Assembly: GCA_949752745.1 (NCBI GenBank)
Contig: OX457028.1
Coordinates: forward strand, 8,949,389-9,013,388
DNA length: 64,000 nt
Reading direction: 5' to 3'
Origin: Protula sp. h YS-2021
Taxonomy: Eukaryota; Annelida; Polychaeta; Sabellida; Serpulidae
The notes under the pieces: generated by a model
Told to the model about the DNA's origin: nothing
The model's database searches: none
Seen by the model: only the letters and a program-made list of their open reading frames with translations
Translations under genes and position numbers: made by a program
Shown here: piece after piece, positions 1-12,745 of the stretch
Position numbering within the stretch: position 1 is the first letter of the stretch
Layout: each line of letters opens with the position of its first letter

Positions 1-386
1 AACATGAGTGATGATGTTCCTATTACTATTTCTTTATCTGCCTTGCCTTCCTCTTCCACGTTCATTGGTTACCTTCACAGATGTCAATTTTTATCCTTAC
101 GGTCGGAGTTTGGGGCGTATTTCTGTTCATGAAAAAGAATATTTTCTCTGCATGATGTGATCAAGGGTGAAAAGGAGAGAATGAGGACACGAAGGATCGA
201 GTAGCTGTACGTTCCAGCCACCGTGTTGCTTGCCATTGTTGATTCTTAAAAACAAAACATTGTCGATGGTTAGCAGCCTAGTTGTTTTTGTAGTGGTGTT
301 TCCACTTTCTGCCAGTTCTCATAAATCGATAAATGTTAATCAAGGCAGTTTGATGTCATATTATCTTGTGCACCTCCCCCCTCCCC

Positions 387-579
387 TGTGTTGAATCATT
401 TCGAGCTGAGGGGATATTTCAAGCGACATACCTGTCACTGCCTCCTCGACCAGTTTCGAGGTGTGGGCGCATTCTCGCATTTTATAAGAGTGGAAAATAA
501 GGCTGAGGAGCCGCAGCACTCAGTTCAGCGTTAATAATAAACAACAGTGTTAAAACTGAATCCTGTCACCAATCCCACA
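387..579 (+). mobile_element. possible solo LTR
   Basis: The segment begins TGTGTTG and ends CCCACA. It has a TATA-like TTTATAAGAG near 480, followed by a CAGTTCAG start-like stretch and AATAAACAAC about 50 bases later, which is the usual promoter then poly(A) order of an LTR. No internal retroelement region, primer-binding site or clear target duplication is visible, so this rests on layout only. Confidence 0.25.
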
Positions 580-1141
580 CTCTCTAACTTCTTATCAGTT
601 TCTCCCCGGGATGATTATTTTAATTAATTCGTTTTCAAATTCTAATTGATGAAGATGGCCTGTTGGTAAACAACATATGCAGCTAAAACAAAATAAAAAT
701 TTTTAGAAAAATTTAGTGTGCTTCGAGAAGATAGCAAGTGCTGCTGATTTTATGGCGCATTATAACAGCTAATTCATGTGATAAAACAACCTAAAGTGGA
801 GAAGGGAATATCAAGATATAGATTATCTGTTTGTGACAAAAGGATATCATCCCGTATACCTGGTTGAATTTCAGGTCATAGAACTCAGACATGTATATCA
901 TCAATAGATTTGCTTAAGTAACAGATAATAGGGATACACATGAGAAATACCTTATTGCTGACCTATATATTAATAACTATTTCCCACTCCTATATGGCAG
1001 AAGTTTGTAGTTTTTCGAGAAGTTTCTGACATGTTTTCCTTTTCTCTTCTGTTTTTTTTTCGTTTGGAAGGCTTCCCGAAAACTCCTCCTGCAGTATTTG
1101 ACAGATAGAGATGAAATTTGAAGATATCTTACTGAATCTGT
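580..1141. other. non-coding stretch, nothing recognised
   Basis: AT-rich sequence with no ORF of note, no tandem repeat and no recognisable RNA gene. It lies upstream of the first astacin gene and may be intergenic. Confidence 0.5.
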
Positions 1142-1862
1142 AAATGGTTTTGATCTCAGTGGTCAAGGTCAAAGTCAAAATGAGGTCAAAGTTATTTTAT
1201 CCACAAAATGGTTTCCGAAAAACTCCTCCTAGCGTTTCAGTCAGCAGAGCTTTACCTTTTGCACAATTATACACAGTCATCATGTCTCCATAAAACCGCA
1301 AATATTTTTGACCTTAACCTCAAAGATCAAGGTCAAATTGAGGTCAAAACATTTTCTAAAACGAAAAGGGACCATAAAAAGTGCTCAAAGCCTAGTTTGA
1401 ACATATAAAACGATCTCAGTTGGAGTTAACTTTTCCATCCTGAATCTTGACCTTAAGGGTCAAGATCAAAGATCACGTGAACTAATATGCCGTTAACGAT
1501 AAATGACGTATCTCGAAAACGGTTAGAGATTTTGAGTTCATTTTCGACTCTTTGCCCTAAGCAACGTTACATAAGAGGTACCTCGGTAACCTTGACTTAC
1601 TTGGTAACGGTCAGGGTCAAAATCGGAAGCTGACCTTCTCGGTCACGGTTAAGGCCAAAAACCGGAAGTTGACTATTATCTCGAAAACGGTTAGAGATGG
1701 AGCGGTTTTAGGGTCATTTTGAACCCGTTAGGCCAAAACAACGCCAAGAGGGGATCCTGCATGATTTTGAGCTTCTTGGTCATAATTTAAGACAAATATT
1801 TTCTTTAGTGGTTTCTACAAATGGGCCATTCCGCTATCTAGTGCAATACTGTCTAGTTTTAT
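1142..1862 (+). repeat. dispersed GGTCAAGGTCA-type repeat, copy A
   Basis: The part from about 1,430 to 1,862 matches 56,985-57,385 on the same strand over its whole length. Shared blocks include a CCTGAATCTTGA block, TATCTCGAAAACGGTTAGAGAT, and AATATTTTCTT then AGTGGTTTCT. Short GGTCAAGGTCAAAG words recur through it. No coding capacity is visible. It looks like the non-coding part of an interspersed element of unknown class. Confidence 0.6.
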
Positions 1863-1948
1863 ATGCTCTTTGACACATAGGGAGAGGCTTGCATTGCTTA
1901 TAAAGGATCCTTTGTCGTCTGAGTTGTTGGTTGAGTGACGTATTTCAC

Positions 1949-4900
1949 ATGAAGATGTTCTCAGCAGCGATTGTTTCTCTTTTGCTAGCTTTGGCGCACG
2001 CAAAGGTATTGTTTTCATTTAATTCGTCATTATGTTGTTTCTTGTATAACTTCTGCTGCTCTTCATTTATAAGTAGATGAAATTAAAAACTTTGATTAGA
2101 TATTTTCTGCACCAGAGGAAAATTGAAGATACTCCATTCTAAAAATAAATTGAATACCAGCAACTCTTAGATATTATTCACAGCACCCAATGCTCTTAGA
2201 TGTTATTGGCGCCACCAAAATGTCTTGCACATTATTGACAACACTAACAGCTCTTACACTTTATTCACATCACCAACAGCTGTTACATAATTTTGACAAC
2301 ACCAACAGCTCTCACATATTATTGGCAACACCAACAGCTATTTCACATTGTTTGCAACACCACCAGGCTTACATATCATTCACAACACCAACCGTTCTCA
2401 CATATTATTGACAACACCAAAAGCTCTTACAAGTTATTGACATCACCAACAGGTGTTACATATTTCTGACAACACCAACAGCTCTTACATATTATTGACA
2501 ACAAAATGGATCTCACATATTATTGACAGGAGCAAAACTTCTTACACTTTATTGACATCACCAACAGTTGTTACATATTTTTGACAACACCAACAGCTCT
2601 CACATATTATTAACAACACCAACAACTGTTTCACATTATTAACAACACCAACAGCTTTTACATATTATTGACAACACCAACCGTTCTGGCATATTATTGA
2701 CAACATATTATTGATAACAGTTGTTACATGTTTACGGCAACAGCAACAGCTCTTACATATTGCTGTCAACATTATCAGCTCTTACGTATCATTGACGACG
2801 CCAACAACTTGTACATATTTTGGAAACATACAATGAAAGTTTCACTATTTTGTAAAATGTTCAACAGTGCAAAAATGTTTGACGTTTTGCATAAAATATT
2901 TTCATCTATACCTTGTCACACCAGATTTCGCAAGTTCTCACTTCCTCTGAGCAAATTTTTAGTGTTCTGTTTTGTTCTTAGAGTTATATTTTAAACATTT
3001 TAAGAAGAGTTATTACTTGGGAAGACACCTTGCTATAAGCCCAAATAGGAATTAGATGGCATATTCGTACAAAATGATCGGTGTGAATACAATCTAGAAA
3101 TGATGTATTTCATAGAAACGTACGCAATCATGGTTTTGCCACAAGAGAATCCATATTTCTCAATTAAAAACGGCTGCATAACAAATTACATATAAAACAA
3201 TTACATATTTCGAATTAATTAATAAAAATTGAAACCTTCATGACATTTTCAAAAGAGTTATGTCATGCAGTGCAGCATGTTGATTCATCGTGCTGTCATG
3301 TATTCATCGTGCTGTCATGTATTCATCGTGCTGTCATGTATTCATCGTGCTGTCATGTATTCATCGTGCTGTCATGTATTCACCGTGTGTCATGTATTCA
3401 CCGTGTGTCATGTATCAATATTGTAATGTTGCACGACCTCATTTAAAAACTAGAACAACAAGAAATACTTACCTTAATGTGTGAAACTTTTATGGTTATT
3501 TTAAAATGATATTTTCATCCAATTCTTTTGTTTTGTTAGATATGGGGTCATTTTAGTTATTTTCATAATACCATTTTGGACACACATATTTACTAATTGC
3601 ACTTGTTCGACCTTTGTTGTAGCCTGCCAGCGTAGAAGAAGAGTATGGAGGTAACCGTATGAAAATTTTCACTGATTATGACAAAATGATTATGACAAAC
3701 TGATATTGACAGAGTGAACACGATAAATTGATTATAACACACTGATTACGTCGTATTGATTATGACAAATTGACTGTGACAAATTTATTATGACAATCTG
3801 ATTATGACTGATAATATGATTTTCAGGATGAAATAATAATGCAAGCCGCTCACTGTTATACTGCAATTGTAGCTCTCCTTTTAACTAATTTGAGACCATC
3901 TCGATAAAGTATACTAAACAATGAAAATGTTATTTTTGTTCATTTTATGTTTATTAAAGCATTCCATACAATAAAGAACCAGGTTTCTAAACAGGTTCAA
4001 AATATGTGCATAATACGCATGTATGCAATATAGCAAACCTGAAATAGTAATAAAAAGTATTGAAATGGTGTGATTTGGTTAACAAGTACTTGACTTTAAA
4101 TGTGTAACTTTTAGATTACTGGCAGGGTGATATTGAGTTGAAGGCTGGAGAAGACCCATTGGTGAGCTCAATTCTTTACCACAACCAACACAAATTACAA
4201 GTTGCAAATGCAATGAAACAAAGGAGAAAAAAGAGATCTTCAAAAGAATGAACTAAAGTGGTCCTGTTTGTGGGAGATTCTTTACGGTGGAAGGCATCTA
4301 AAAAGCAAATTATGAAAGTGGTCCTACTGAGGTGGCCTTATTTATGGGTAGCACTCTCCGTGGATTCCTCTATATTGACTTATTTTGATCCAACACTGGA
4401 GATTGTTGACCGTATTGGAAATGTTATCCATTATCACCACGAACTAATGCAAATTCAAAATAAGTTAATATACCTTTTATATGTTATGTGAAGCAAAGAA
4501 TACCAGGAAATGAGAGGCCGCAAGTGCTCGCTGGTCGAAAATTCAATTTCGACCGTAGATGATATAGCAATACAGTGCAGCCATACATAGCCCTTTTAAA
4601 TCTGTTTGATAAATAATCATGATAAGCGTAGGAAGAAAGTCAGCATGAAATCATTCTATATATTTCTGTAATGATGTTTTAACATTTATTTCTATACCTG
4701 ACCAACTATTTGTTTGTTAGGTGAGCAAATTCAATGCCATTGTTGATCGCGACCTGCTGTGGACTGACAACACACTGTATTATACAATTGACCCTGACTA
4801 CAGTGAGTATGGTCTCGATCGGTTGTTTATAAATTATTTACTTATGTCATCATTTTGTGTGTAAAGCTCATTATTAATTTTGGCTTGTGGAAAAGAAGAG

Positions 4901-6905
4901 AAGTTTTATACCATGATAACTGCTCTTTGTGATCAGATAAAAAGTTTCACATGAGTGATATATTTTTGCCTGTTTATAACTTATTAAAACGTAGTCACAA
5001 CTTTTATGCAAATCACATGAGTTAACGCAGTTCTATTGTTTAGTCATAAATGCAACATAGCAACGCCCGTGCACACTGGGAACCAGTCTGAAAAGAAATG
5101 TGTTTCCTCAAACTATTTCTTCAGCTTGAAACCATATTTTAGGCATTTTGATCAAATTAGAATAAGAATAAGACAAGTGGTTGAGTATACATGCGCAGTT
5201 TTCACTTCTCGTCTTCGTGCTTTTCGATCCAAATTACAGTCGTGAAACAACTGTATTCCACACGCATATAGTTTTATTATTTTACTAAGTAATAAATATA
5301 TTTGATTTTGCTCGCTTTGATGTATACGATTCAATTCTCAATTTTTTGTAGATGTAGTTTTCGTTTTCTGTCTCTGTTTTTATATCAAAGATCTCTGTAT
5401 GAAAAGATCTGATTATTACAGAAACTAAATTATAAAATGACAGCTACAAGAGGTGGAGACCAACAGATTCATTGTTATTTTTAGATCAGTAACCAGCACC
5501 AATATGGACTTGAATGGAGCTTAAAAGCCTTCAATTGAAATTATTTATTTATAAAGGGATTACATGTTGAGTTTAATACCTGAAACGTTTTCTATTGTAA
5601 TATATGGTGGCCAGAACTATTTTGTCCAGACGTTGTCATATTTAAATTTGATTTACCAATAATCTATACTGTTGACAGAAAAATCTTTTACTTTTACGCA
5701 GCTGAAAATCAAAAACAACAGATTCGTGATGGTGCCAATGACGTCATTGCTAACAGCAACAACTGTGTGAACTTGGTGGAAGTAGACTGGGACAATCCGG
5801 GTGTAGAGAACTACTGCTTTGTGACGTCATTCAGCGGGTAATTGGCTTTAAAGCAAATAAGCACAAACAAAAAACAACAATCTACAAATGCAGATAGACG
5901 GCAGCCTGCTGTTTCTCATCGCGCTTAACTGACACCAATTTGTTTCTACAATAGGTCATTTAATACCATCACCATATCATTTACCAAAACAAGACCTATG
6001 TGGGAATGATTGGTGGATTGTAAATGGTGCGAGGGACTCGTCATGCATGGAAATGATTGTCGATTTGTATCTGGTGCTAGATGCTCGTCATGCATGGGAA
6101 TGATTGGCGGATTGTATATAGTACTAGGTGCTTGTCATGCGTGGAAGTGATCAGTGGATTATATATGGTGCCAGGGGCTTGTCATACACAGGAATGATTG
6201 GCGGATTGTAAATGGCTCTAGGTGCTCTTTATGCATGACAATAATTGGCGAACTCTGTGTGCTGTTAGAGAGAAATGTTTGGTGGATTGTAAATGGCTCT
6301 AGGTGCTCTTTATACATGACAATAATTGCCGAACTCTGTGTGCTGTTAGATGGAAATGATTGGCGGATTGTTGCGTACTTATAGGTGTTCATCATACGTC
6401 GGCATGATTGGCGGACGACAGCGCATATCGCTGGTCAGCGGCTGTTTTGTGCATGGCACGATCATGCACGAGTTCCTCCATGCTCTCGGTTTTTATCATG
6501 AGCACATGCGCGGTGATCGTGACGACTACGTTATTATTCATTGGGACAACATTGAGCCAGGTAAAATATCACCACATTTAGTCTGACAATAAACCGGAGC
6601 TTCATTTCACTTTAAGGCCTTTTTAAGTATGTTACTTTAATTTTTCTTATATCTATGTACTCTGTACAGCTTGCACTCGTTATTTGTGCCAACGTAATGC
6701 CTTGATTGACCCTGCACTAAGGAATGTGTATCTATTGCGGGAGGAAAGCTTTTTGTATTTGTGCATGCGACACCGACGAAGTTCCTGTCAATACTTTCCT
6801 CTCGAGGTGGTGTTCGATCGGACTCATGTTGTGTTCGATCGGACGGTGGATGGTTTAAGACCTTATCGTTATGTATTCGAAGCAGATTCTAATACTGCCA
6901 TCTGA

Positions 6906-7000
<95 letters not shown>

Positions 7001-7004
7001 GTTG

Positions 7005-7047
<43 letters not shown>

Positions 7048-8445
7048 GAGTATGTCTATATGTATAGATATGTATATATATGTATATATATGTATATATA
7101 TATAATATAATATATATATAATATAATATAATATATATATATAATATAATATAATATAATATATAATCTATAATCTATATAATCTACAGGCGCAGAAGGC
7201 AACTTCGAGAAGCTGGTGGAGGGAGAGACCGTAGACCACTTAGGCACTGGCTATGACTACGGCAGTGTGCTGCACTACGGGGAGACAGCATTCGCTATTG
7301 ATCCGTCCGAGAACACCATTACCCCATACAATCCACCTGGATCAGAGATCGGACAGCGTGAGAGGATGAGTGACCTTGATTCAGAGAGAGTACAGATTCT
7401 CTATGGATGTCTTGCTGTGGTGGGTCTTAAAAGACAATTACTTCTTTTTCAAACTAATCTTTAAGGGCCAAATTTCGAGTTTCGAGTATATAGCGGTATC
7501 ATTACTAGGAATAAGCACACAAAGCGACCCCTGAAGAAAACATCCTTATTTGTCCTTTATTTAAAACCTTAAAACCAATGGTAGTTGGAGAGTGTGCAAG
7601 GAACGTGATCTGCAATAAGATATATCTTATTCAGACCAAGCAATACATATGATTAAAGATTTCATGAATAATATAAATACAATAACTAATTCATTCTTTC
7701 TGTTAAACAATTTCATGGTTTCATGCAGATTGGCAGGCTTGAAAATACCTTGAATATTTGCTATTAAATTTCTTAAGAAGTCATAGATGATTTGACATCA
7801 AAATTTAGACATCCCGTCTAGTCTAATCTTTTTTCATATTTTAGTGATAGTTCCGATAGTTAACGGAATAACGAAATAACCGAACCAATTGAAACTCTTT
7901 TATACCAGATGTAACAGCGCATGGAACAGCCTCTACTAGCGGCTTTAATGTAAACTATAAATAAATAAGTGACTAATCCTTTGATATACACCAAGGAGCA
8001 TCAAAAACAGTACCCATTTTTGATGTCGGACAAAATATGATACAGCACATACTGACCTCAAAATATGACAGAATTTAAGTGTGTTTTTGTCACATGGAAT
8101 CCAGGAAATAAGACCACCTAGGAGACTGATGACAAATGGTCTTAATTTTGTAGTGGTCTCATTTTCGAGGTTGTTAATGGGAGCAAATTAAAACCAGACT
8201 CTCATTTCAGGCATGATCTTAATTCTATCATGGTTTTATCCTGGGGTTTCGTTGTACCTCATGTTTAGACCATTGGAACTGAGTTTGTATCTTAGAATTT
8301 AATATGATGTTATTTTTTAAGGCTAACGAACATCTTTTTTTGGTTTATTTCATTTATTTTTCTTTTATGCTTTCAGGAGGAGTCTCATTTCAAAGGCATG
8401 AGCATGGAGGATATATTCGCACCAGCGAAACGAGTTCCAAAATAA
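1949..8445 (+). CDS. astacin-family zinc metalloprotease (gene 1), 8 exons
   Basis: Exons are 1949-2005, 3623-3650, 4115-4161, 4721-4802, 5702-5837, 6385-6560, 7190-7419 and 8377-8445. All have GT/AG borders and join in frame to 274 residues. Exon 1 is a signal peptide ([18 protein letters not shown]). A short propeptide carries WQGD, like the FxGD zinc-blocking motif. The catalytic domain starts near residue 55. The GCSSYVG block precedes [12 protein letters not shown], giving zinc ligands His145, His149 and His155 and base Glu146, followed by MRGDRDDY. The Met-turn reads SVLHY (201-205): the usual methionine is leucine, while Tyr205 is kept. No EGF or CUB domain follows, so it is a minimal secreted astacin; its substrate is unknown. 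The paralogue beginning at 10,033 shares exon sizes and phases. Exons were placed by hand from homology and splice sites. Confidence 0.85.
2167..2835. repeat. degenerate ~30-bp tandem array in astacin intron 1
   Basis: About 20 diverged units of the type ACATATTATTGACAACACC followed by AACAGCTCTT. Short ORFs across it are products of the repeat and not genes. Confidence 0.75.
3284..3415. repeat. 17-bp tandem repeat
   Basis: Units of TCATCGTGCTGTCATGTAT-type sequence repeat about seven times, shortening to CACCGTGTGTCATGTAT at the end. It lies in astacin intron 1, and two small ORFs here only translate the repeat. Confidence 0.8.
6003..6384 (+). repeat. tandem array built from the 5' edge of astacin exon 6
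   Basis: Five to seven diverged units of about 55-60 bp (GGTGCTCGTCATGCATGGGA then ATGATTGGCGGATTG) run up to the splice acceptor. The first ~30 bases of exon 6 (GTGTTCATCATACGTCGGCA then TGATTGGCGGA) have the same sequence pattern. The intron array and the exon start therefore appear to share an origin by tandem duplication. Confidence 0.7.
6907..7186. repeat. (AT)n microsatellite
   Basis: Nearly pure AT dinucleotide for about 130 bases, then ATATGT and TATAA variants up to the acceptor of astacin exon 7. It sits in intron 6. Confidence 0.95.
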
Positions 8446-8615
8446 ATGAATTGCAATTGCATATCTTGACAGTAAATAAACGCAAAATAAATGCTTATCA
8501 TCTGTGTATCTCTTGCAATTGCTATCTTCAACAGAAAAGGTGTTATCTCACACTAATGCAGTGCAAATATTAAGTATGACTCACACCACAGTACAGTACA
8601 AACATCCCTGCCACC

Positions 8616-8940
8616 CCTACCCTCAACTAACCCCCCCCCAACCTCACCTCCTTCATCCCTACCCTCAACTAACCCCCCCCCTAACCTCACCTCCTTCATC
8701 CCTACCCTCAACTAACCCCCCCCCCCAACCTCACCTCCTTCATCCCTACCCTCAACTAACCCCCCCTAACCTCACCTCCTTCATCCCTACCCTCAACTAA
8801 CCCCCCCTAACCTCACCTCCTTCATCCCTACCCTCAACTAACCCCCCCTAACCTCACCTCCTTCATCCCTACCCTCAACTAACCCCCCCTAACCTCACCT
8901 CCTTCATCCCTACCCTCAACTAACCCCCCCCAACCCCTCA
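8616..8940. repeat. 41-bp C-rich minisatellite
   Basis: About eight near-identical units containing CTCAACTAACCCCCCC and CTAACCTCACCTCC then TTCATCCCTACC. Units differ mainly in the length of the C run. Confidence 0.9.
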
Positions 8941-9372
8941 CCTCGCCCCCTTCCTCTTTATTATCGCGCACTAAGTAGTACAAATATTAATTATGACTCA
9001 CACCAAAGTAGAGTACAAAAATCCCTGCCACCCTTGCCTTCAACTAACCCCCCTCCCATCCCCCCAACCCTCACCTCGACTCCTTCCTCTTTATAATCGC
9101 ACACTAACGTAGTACAAATATTAAGTATGGGTCACACCAAAGTACAGTACCAGCATTTCTGCCACCCCCACCCCCGTCTCCTACGTGTGAAATACTTACA
9201 TTTTGAACGAATAAATAATATTTTTCGACATTTAGAAGCATGGTAAGTCGAGGTTTTATACATCGCAAAAAGTTATTAGGTAGGTAAATAAAATAGTTGT
9301 ACAGTTTGTTTTTCATGTTAATTACATATGAACTACCTGGAATTTAAAGCCAAAAGTAATATGAATTTCCTG

Positions 9373-9466
9373 GTTTGGTTAAAAAAAAGGGGGTGCTATT
9401 TCAAATCAGTACGTTTAAGGGTCGCTTTAAAAAACCATGGACACGCATGGTAACCAGTTGGTACTG
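9373..9466 (+). repeat. truncated copy of the TTACCATGCGTG-ended interspersed repeat
   Basis: It contains the right end of the family: TTTGGTTAAAAA, GGGTCGCTTTAAAAA, then CATGGACACGCATGGTAACC. Fuller copies lie at 20,010-20,302, 20,958-21,226, 56,586-56,857 and 58,060-58,322. Confidence 0.6.
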
Positions 9467-10032
9467 GAGTGCCCCCTCCCCCCCCCCCCCCCCCCTGGAG
9501 CTTCAGTTACGCACAGTTCTTGGTGAGGGGGGCATAGAGTTAGTTGCAAAGCTATGTCTTCTTTTTCTAGGAAGGTTTCGAACTGGAAAAACTGTTTCTT
9601 AGAAAGATTTCGAAATTTTAAGAACGAAAATGAAAATGAAAAGCAATTCAACATCAGGCTAAATCTTTTTTTTTTTTTTTAATTTAAACTGAAACGAGAA
9701 AGTTATTTTTAAAATATTATTTTTGGACCAAGTGTTTATTTCGCCTTTAAGAAATAGGTTATCTTTCTAAGAAAAAACTCTAGTGTGATTTCATTTTTAA
9801 CTAAATACAGGATATCGGGAGGGATGGGTGTCGTCAGATGAGCTGCTCACATATTCTCTTCGTAATATGGCAAATCTTTTCGCTCCCTTATCACGAACTA
9901 GCCGTGTGCATTTGCCTGAATTTTTCCCACCAGTTATCTGCAGCACAGGTTTCCGATAAGGAGCTGTCGCGGCGATCTGTGGTATCTATGCCACCATACA
10001 CAGACGTCACACTCTAAGCAACAAAGAGCGCA

Positions 10033-10954
10033 ATGGAGTCGTGTAGGACATGGATACTAGCGGCGATACTCAGCGCATGCGCCGTGACGACTTACAGTCA
10101 AGTGAGTATTCCCTGCAGTATTAAGTAATTATGTTTGTTCATTAAATACTCATGTTTATTCATTACGAATTGATCTTTATTCATTCACTCATTTGTAGTA
10201 ACAAATAGTGAATTCAAGCCTGCTATATTGCGCAGTAATTCTTTTCTGAAAAATACTAATTGTAATTGTCGACTCTCAAAACGAAAAATGACATATTAAT
10301 TGTCTTCATTTTTTGTTTCCCCAATCCACTTTGTATTTTATACGTAACAGATAGATCTCCCTACATGTGATTTGTTTTAACCGATACTTATTAATGCATT
10401 TGATGACGTCAAGTCGGTGCTTCCTTTGAATCAGACTTGTACAACAGTGGGGATAGAATTCCAGACCGAAAAAGAACTCCAGTGCTTCTTTAATCTATTA
10501 CTCAGTATGAAAAATCCTAAAAATAGAACCGATTGAGGCATAACTATGGCAACCAAGCTAATACCAAATAGCACTGACAGTGAATATTTTTATGCTTGTG
10601 ACAGTTTGTGACAATCTCTCCGTCGTGTATGGTTTAGGGTACCAAATCAAAATTTCAAATTTCCCTTTTTTATTTACCAATCTGTACTGACATTCTGTCA
10701 AAATCACGTGACTAATAATCTCTGCAGTAACAAACTCATACTATCTGCTATAAAAAGTTGTATAATAATTGTGTAATAATGAATTAATGGCATGATTTTT
10801 TTGGGTCCTGAAAAAGTGAAATGTATGGTCTGATTGGCTAGAATTCCTTCCCATACAACAAAATAGTCCTTCATATAGAAACAGTTAAAACTTTTTTTAA
10901 CTTTTTTTATTTTCATGACTCCACAAATTAAACAAAACACACACACACACACAC

Positions 10955-11053
<99 letters not shown>

Positions 11054-11331
11054 GGTTGAAATTCGTCCTGTCAAAGAGCCTTACTCCCTATTCTCGTACT
11101 CCAATCTCTATCCCTTCCCCTCCAAAAACGTGTTCTGATATATTTTATATGAAAAATTATTTCAGTTAGCTATTTCTATGTTTTTAAATATATGGAATTA
11201 CGTATTTTTTAAATTATCTTAATTAGGCTGTTCCAAATAGATATTCCGAACAGCGTACAAGTTTTGTTTGTTTACTTTTTGTGTTTGTTGTTTGTTTTTG
11301 CAGTTTGAAGAAACGGACCCAGAACACGGAG
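10033..11331 (+). CDS. astacin gene 2, exons 1-2 (5' part)
   Basis: Exon 1 (10033-10101) encodes a signal peptide beginning MESCRTWILAAILSACAV and ends at AAGTGAGT. Exon 2 (11304-11331) is 28 nt, encodes FEETDPEHG and ends in phase 1. The same exon size and phase occur in gene 1 (PASVEEEYG), which identifies this as its paralogue. The next three exons expected from gene 1 (47, 82 and 136 nt; rest of the propeptide and start of the catalytic domain) are not found. Polinton copy 1 begins only 265 bases downstream. The gene resumes at 19,583. Confidence 0.75.
10938..11051. repeat. (CA)n then (GA)n microsatellite
   Basis: A short ACACAC run passes into about 90 bases of GAGAGA inside intron 1 of the second astacin gene. 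Confidence 0.95.
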
Positions 11332-11596
11332 GTAAAATTTCAATTTCACTTTTCAACGTGCTGATTAAATAAAATATAGATGTAACAGCCTTCTCTTACA
11401 GAATTATTCAGTTAAGTCCAATACACAGAAGTAATCACAGCTCAAGAGTTTTAATTAACACTTGACAAGCCTTTGGCTTGCAAGAGTTACATGAATTTGT
11501 GCGAGCAAAATTCGTCCTTTTTTTTTTCTTCTTGACACTTTTCCGATTTTTTGTGTCTTCTTCTCCTCTGACACTATGGGCCCTACGACCATGAAA

Positions 11597-11850
11597 AGTA
11601 GTTGAAAAACGAGAGTTTAAAAACAGGAAGTGACGTCATCATGACGTCACGAGGTGTGTTAGAACTCTCATGAGAGTTTAAGCACAGTGAGTCATAATGA
11701 CGTCATAGTATGTTCTGGAACAGATATTAAAGCGCGCGCCCGTGTCAATGAGGTCATCATGACGTCATTCGTCACGTGACCTGTCAATCATGTGTCACAT
11801 GACCTGTCAATCATGTGTCACATGACCTGTCAATCATGTATATGAGGAAA
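11597..11850. repeat. Polinton copy 1 left terminal region with CRE-type palindromes
   Basis: It contains four exact TGACGTCA octamers and an inverted repeat around AACTCTCATGAGAGTT. A tandem TCAATCATGTGTCACATGACCTG unit repeats three times near 11,780-11,840. The layout matches the outer end of copy 2 despite strong divergence. Confidence 0.7.
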
Positions 11851-11874
11851 ATTTTCCCGATCATAAACCTTCTG

Positions 11875-11962
11875 GCCTGAATGGCTCAGTTGGTAGAGCA
11901 GAGGACCCGTAAGCGGACCCATGATCTGAAGGTCAATGGATCGAACCCGCCCTCGGGCACCA
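11875..11962 (+). tRNA. tRNA-like sequence with encoded CCA
   Basis: GCCTGA at the start can pair with TCGGGC near the end (6 bp). The D arm GCTC-AGTTGGTA-GAGC is canonical, and GGATCGAACCC resembles the B box. The 3' end reads ...GGGCACCA, so CCA is present in the DNA, unlike normal eukaryotic tRNA genes. The middle is about 12-15 nt too long, and no clean anticodon stem could be drawn. It may contain an intron or be a retro-copied or element-borne tRNA relic. The acceptor and D arms most resemble tRNA-Lys, but the identity is not settled. Confidence 0.5.
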
Positions 11963-11965
11963 CTT

Positions 11966-12166
11966 TCATATCATGGGGACCCCCCCCCCCCCCCCCTGGT
12001 GAAGAATCATATACCATGGGGACCCCCCCCCCCCTGGTGAAGAATCATATACCATGGGAACCCCCCCCCCCCCGGTGAAGAGGTATATCATATCATGGGA
12101 CCCCCCCCCCCCCTGGTGAAGAATCATATACAATGGGGACCCCCCCCCCCACCCCAGGATGTGATT
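11966..12166. repeat. ~46-bp minisatellite with poly-C runs
   Basis: Five units of ATCATATACCATGGGGA, then C(10-17), then TGGTGAAGA lie inside the left arm of Polinton copy 1. ORFs rich in Gly or Pro here only translate the repeat. Confidence 0.9.
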
Positions 12167-12745
12167 CAACACTCCTATAAGAGCACATTGTCTGTGCACA
12201 TATGCATCATTCATGCTCTGACTGCCGTTGGATACACATGGAAAAAAAGTGAAAACAGTTGCTCTTACCTATTGTGTTGTGCTGTGCTGTTGAAGAACAA
12301 GTGAAGGATTGACTGGAATACACATAGGAGACGAAGTGAAACATTGACTATTCTTTGGAAAAAGGAAGTGAAACATTAGCTATTCATTGGAAAAGAGAAG
12401 TGAAAGATTTGGTTATTCTTTGGAAAAGGGAAGTGCAAGATTGGAAGACAAATTAGCCAATGACTTGTGGTAAGTCATCTTTTTTTTTTTTTTTTGAGTT
12501 GAAGTGAATTCAAAACTTTGTAAAATGTTTTTTTTTGTTGTTTTTTTTGTTGTTTTTTTTTTTTGGTAACATTATGTTACATTATGTAACACAATGTGAC
12601 ACAATGTTACACTATGTTACATCATGTGACACTTTGTTACATCACGTGACTATGTAACATCATATAGCTATATGACTATTGAATTGCTATATGAACATAA
12701 TTAGTCAAACGTATGTATGTCATTATCAGATCGTTCAACAGAGAA

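Larger units (their letters stand above)
8446..10032. other. spacer between the two astacin genes
   Basis: It holds a C-rich minisatellite (8,616-8,940), two degraded flanking units of the same array (8,960-9,090 and 9,100-9,180), and a truncated copy of the GTTACCATGCGTG-ended interspersed repeat (9,373-9,466). No supported gene was seen. The last ~200 bases may include the promoter of the second astacin gene, but no clear TATA box was found. Confidence 0.6.

Noticed and set aside
8304..8573. 89-codon ORF spanning the last astacin exon
   Set aside because: It is in a different frame from the exon at 8,377-8,445, which is fixed by homology to gene 2.
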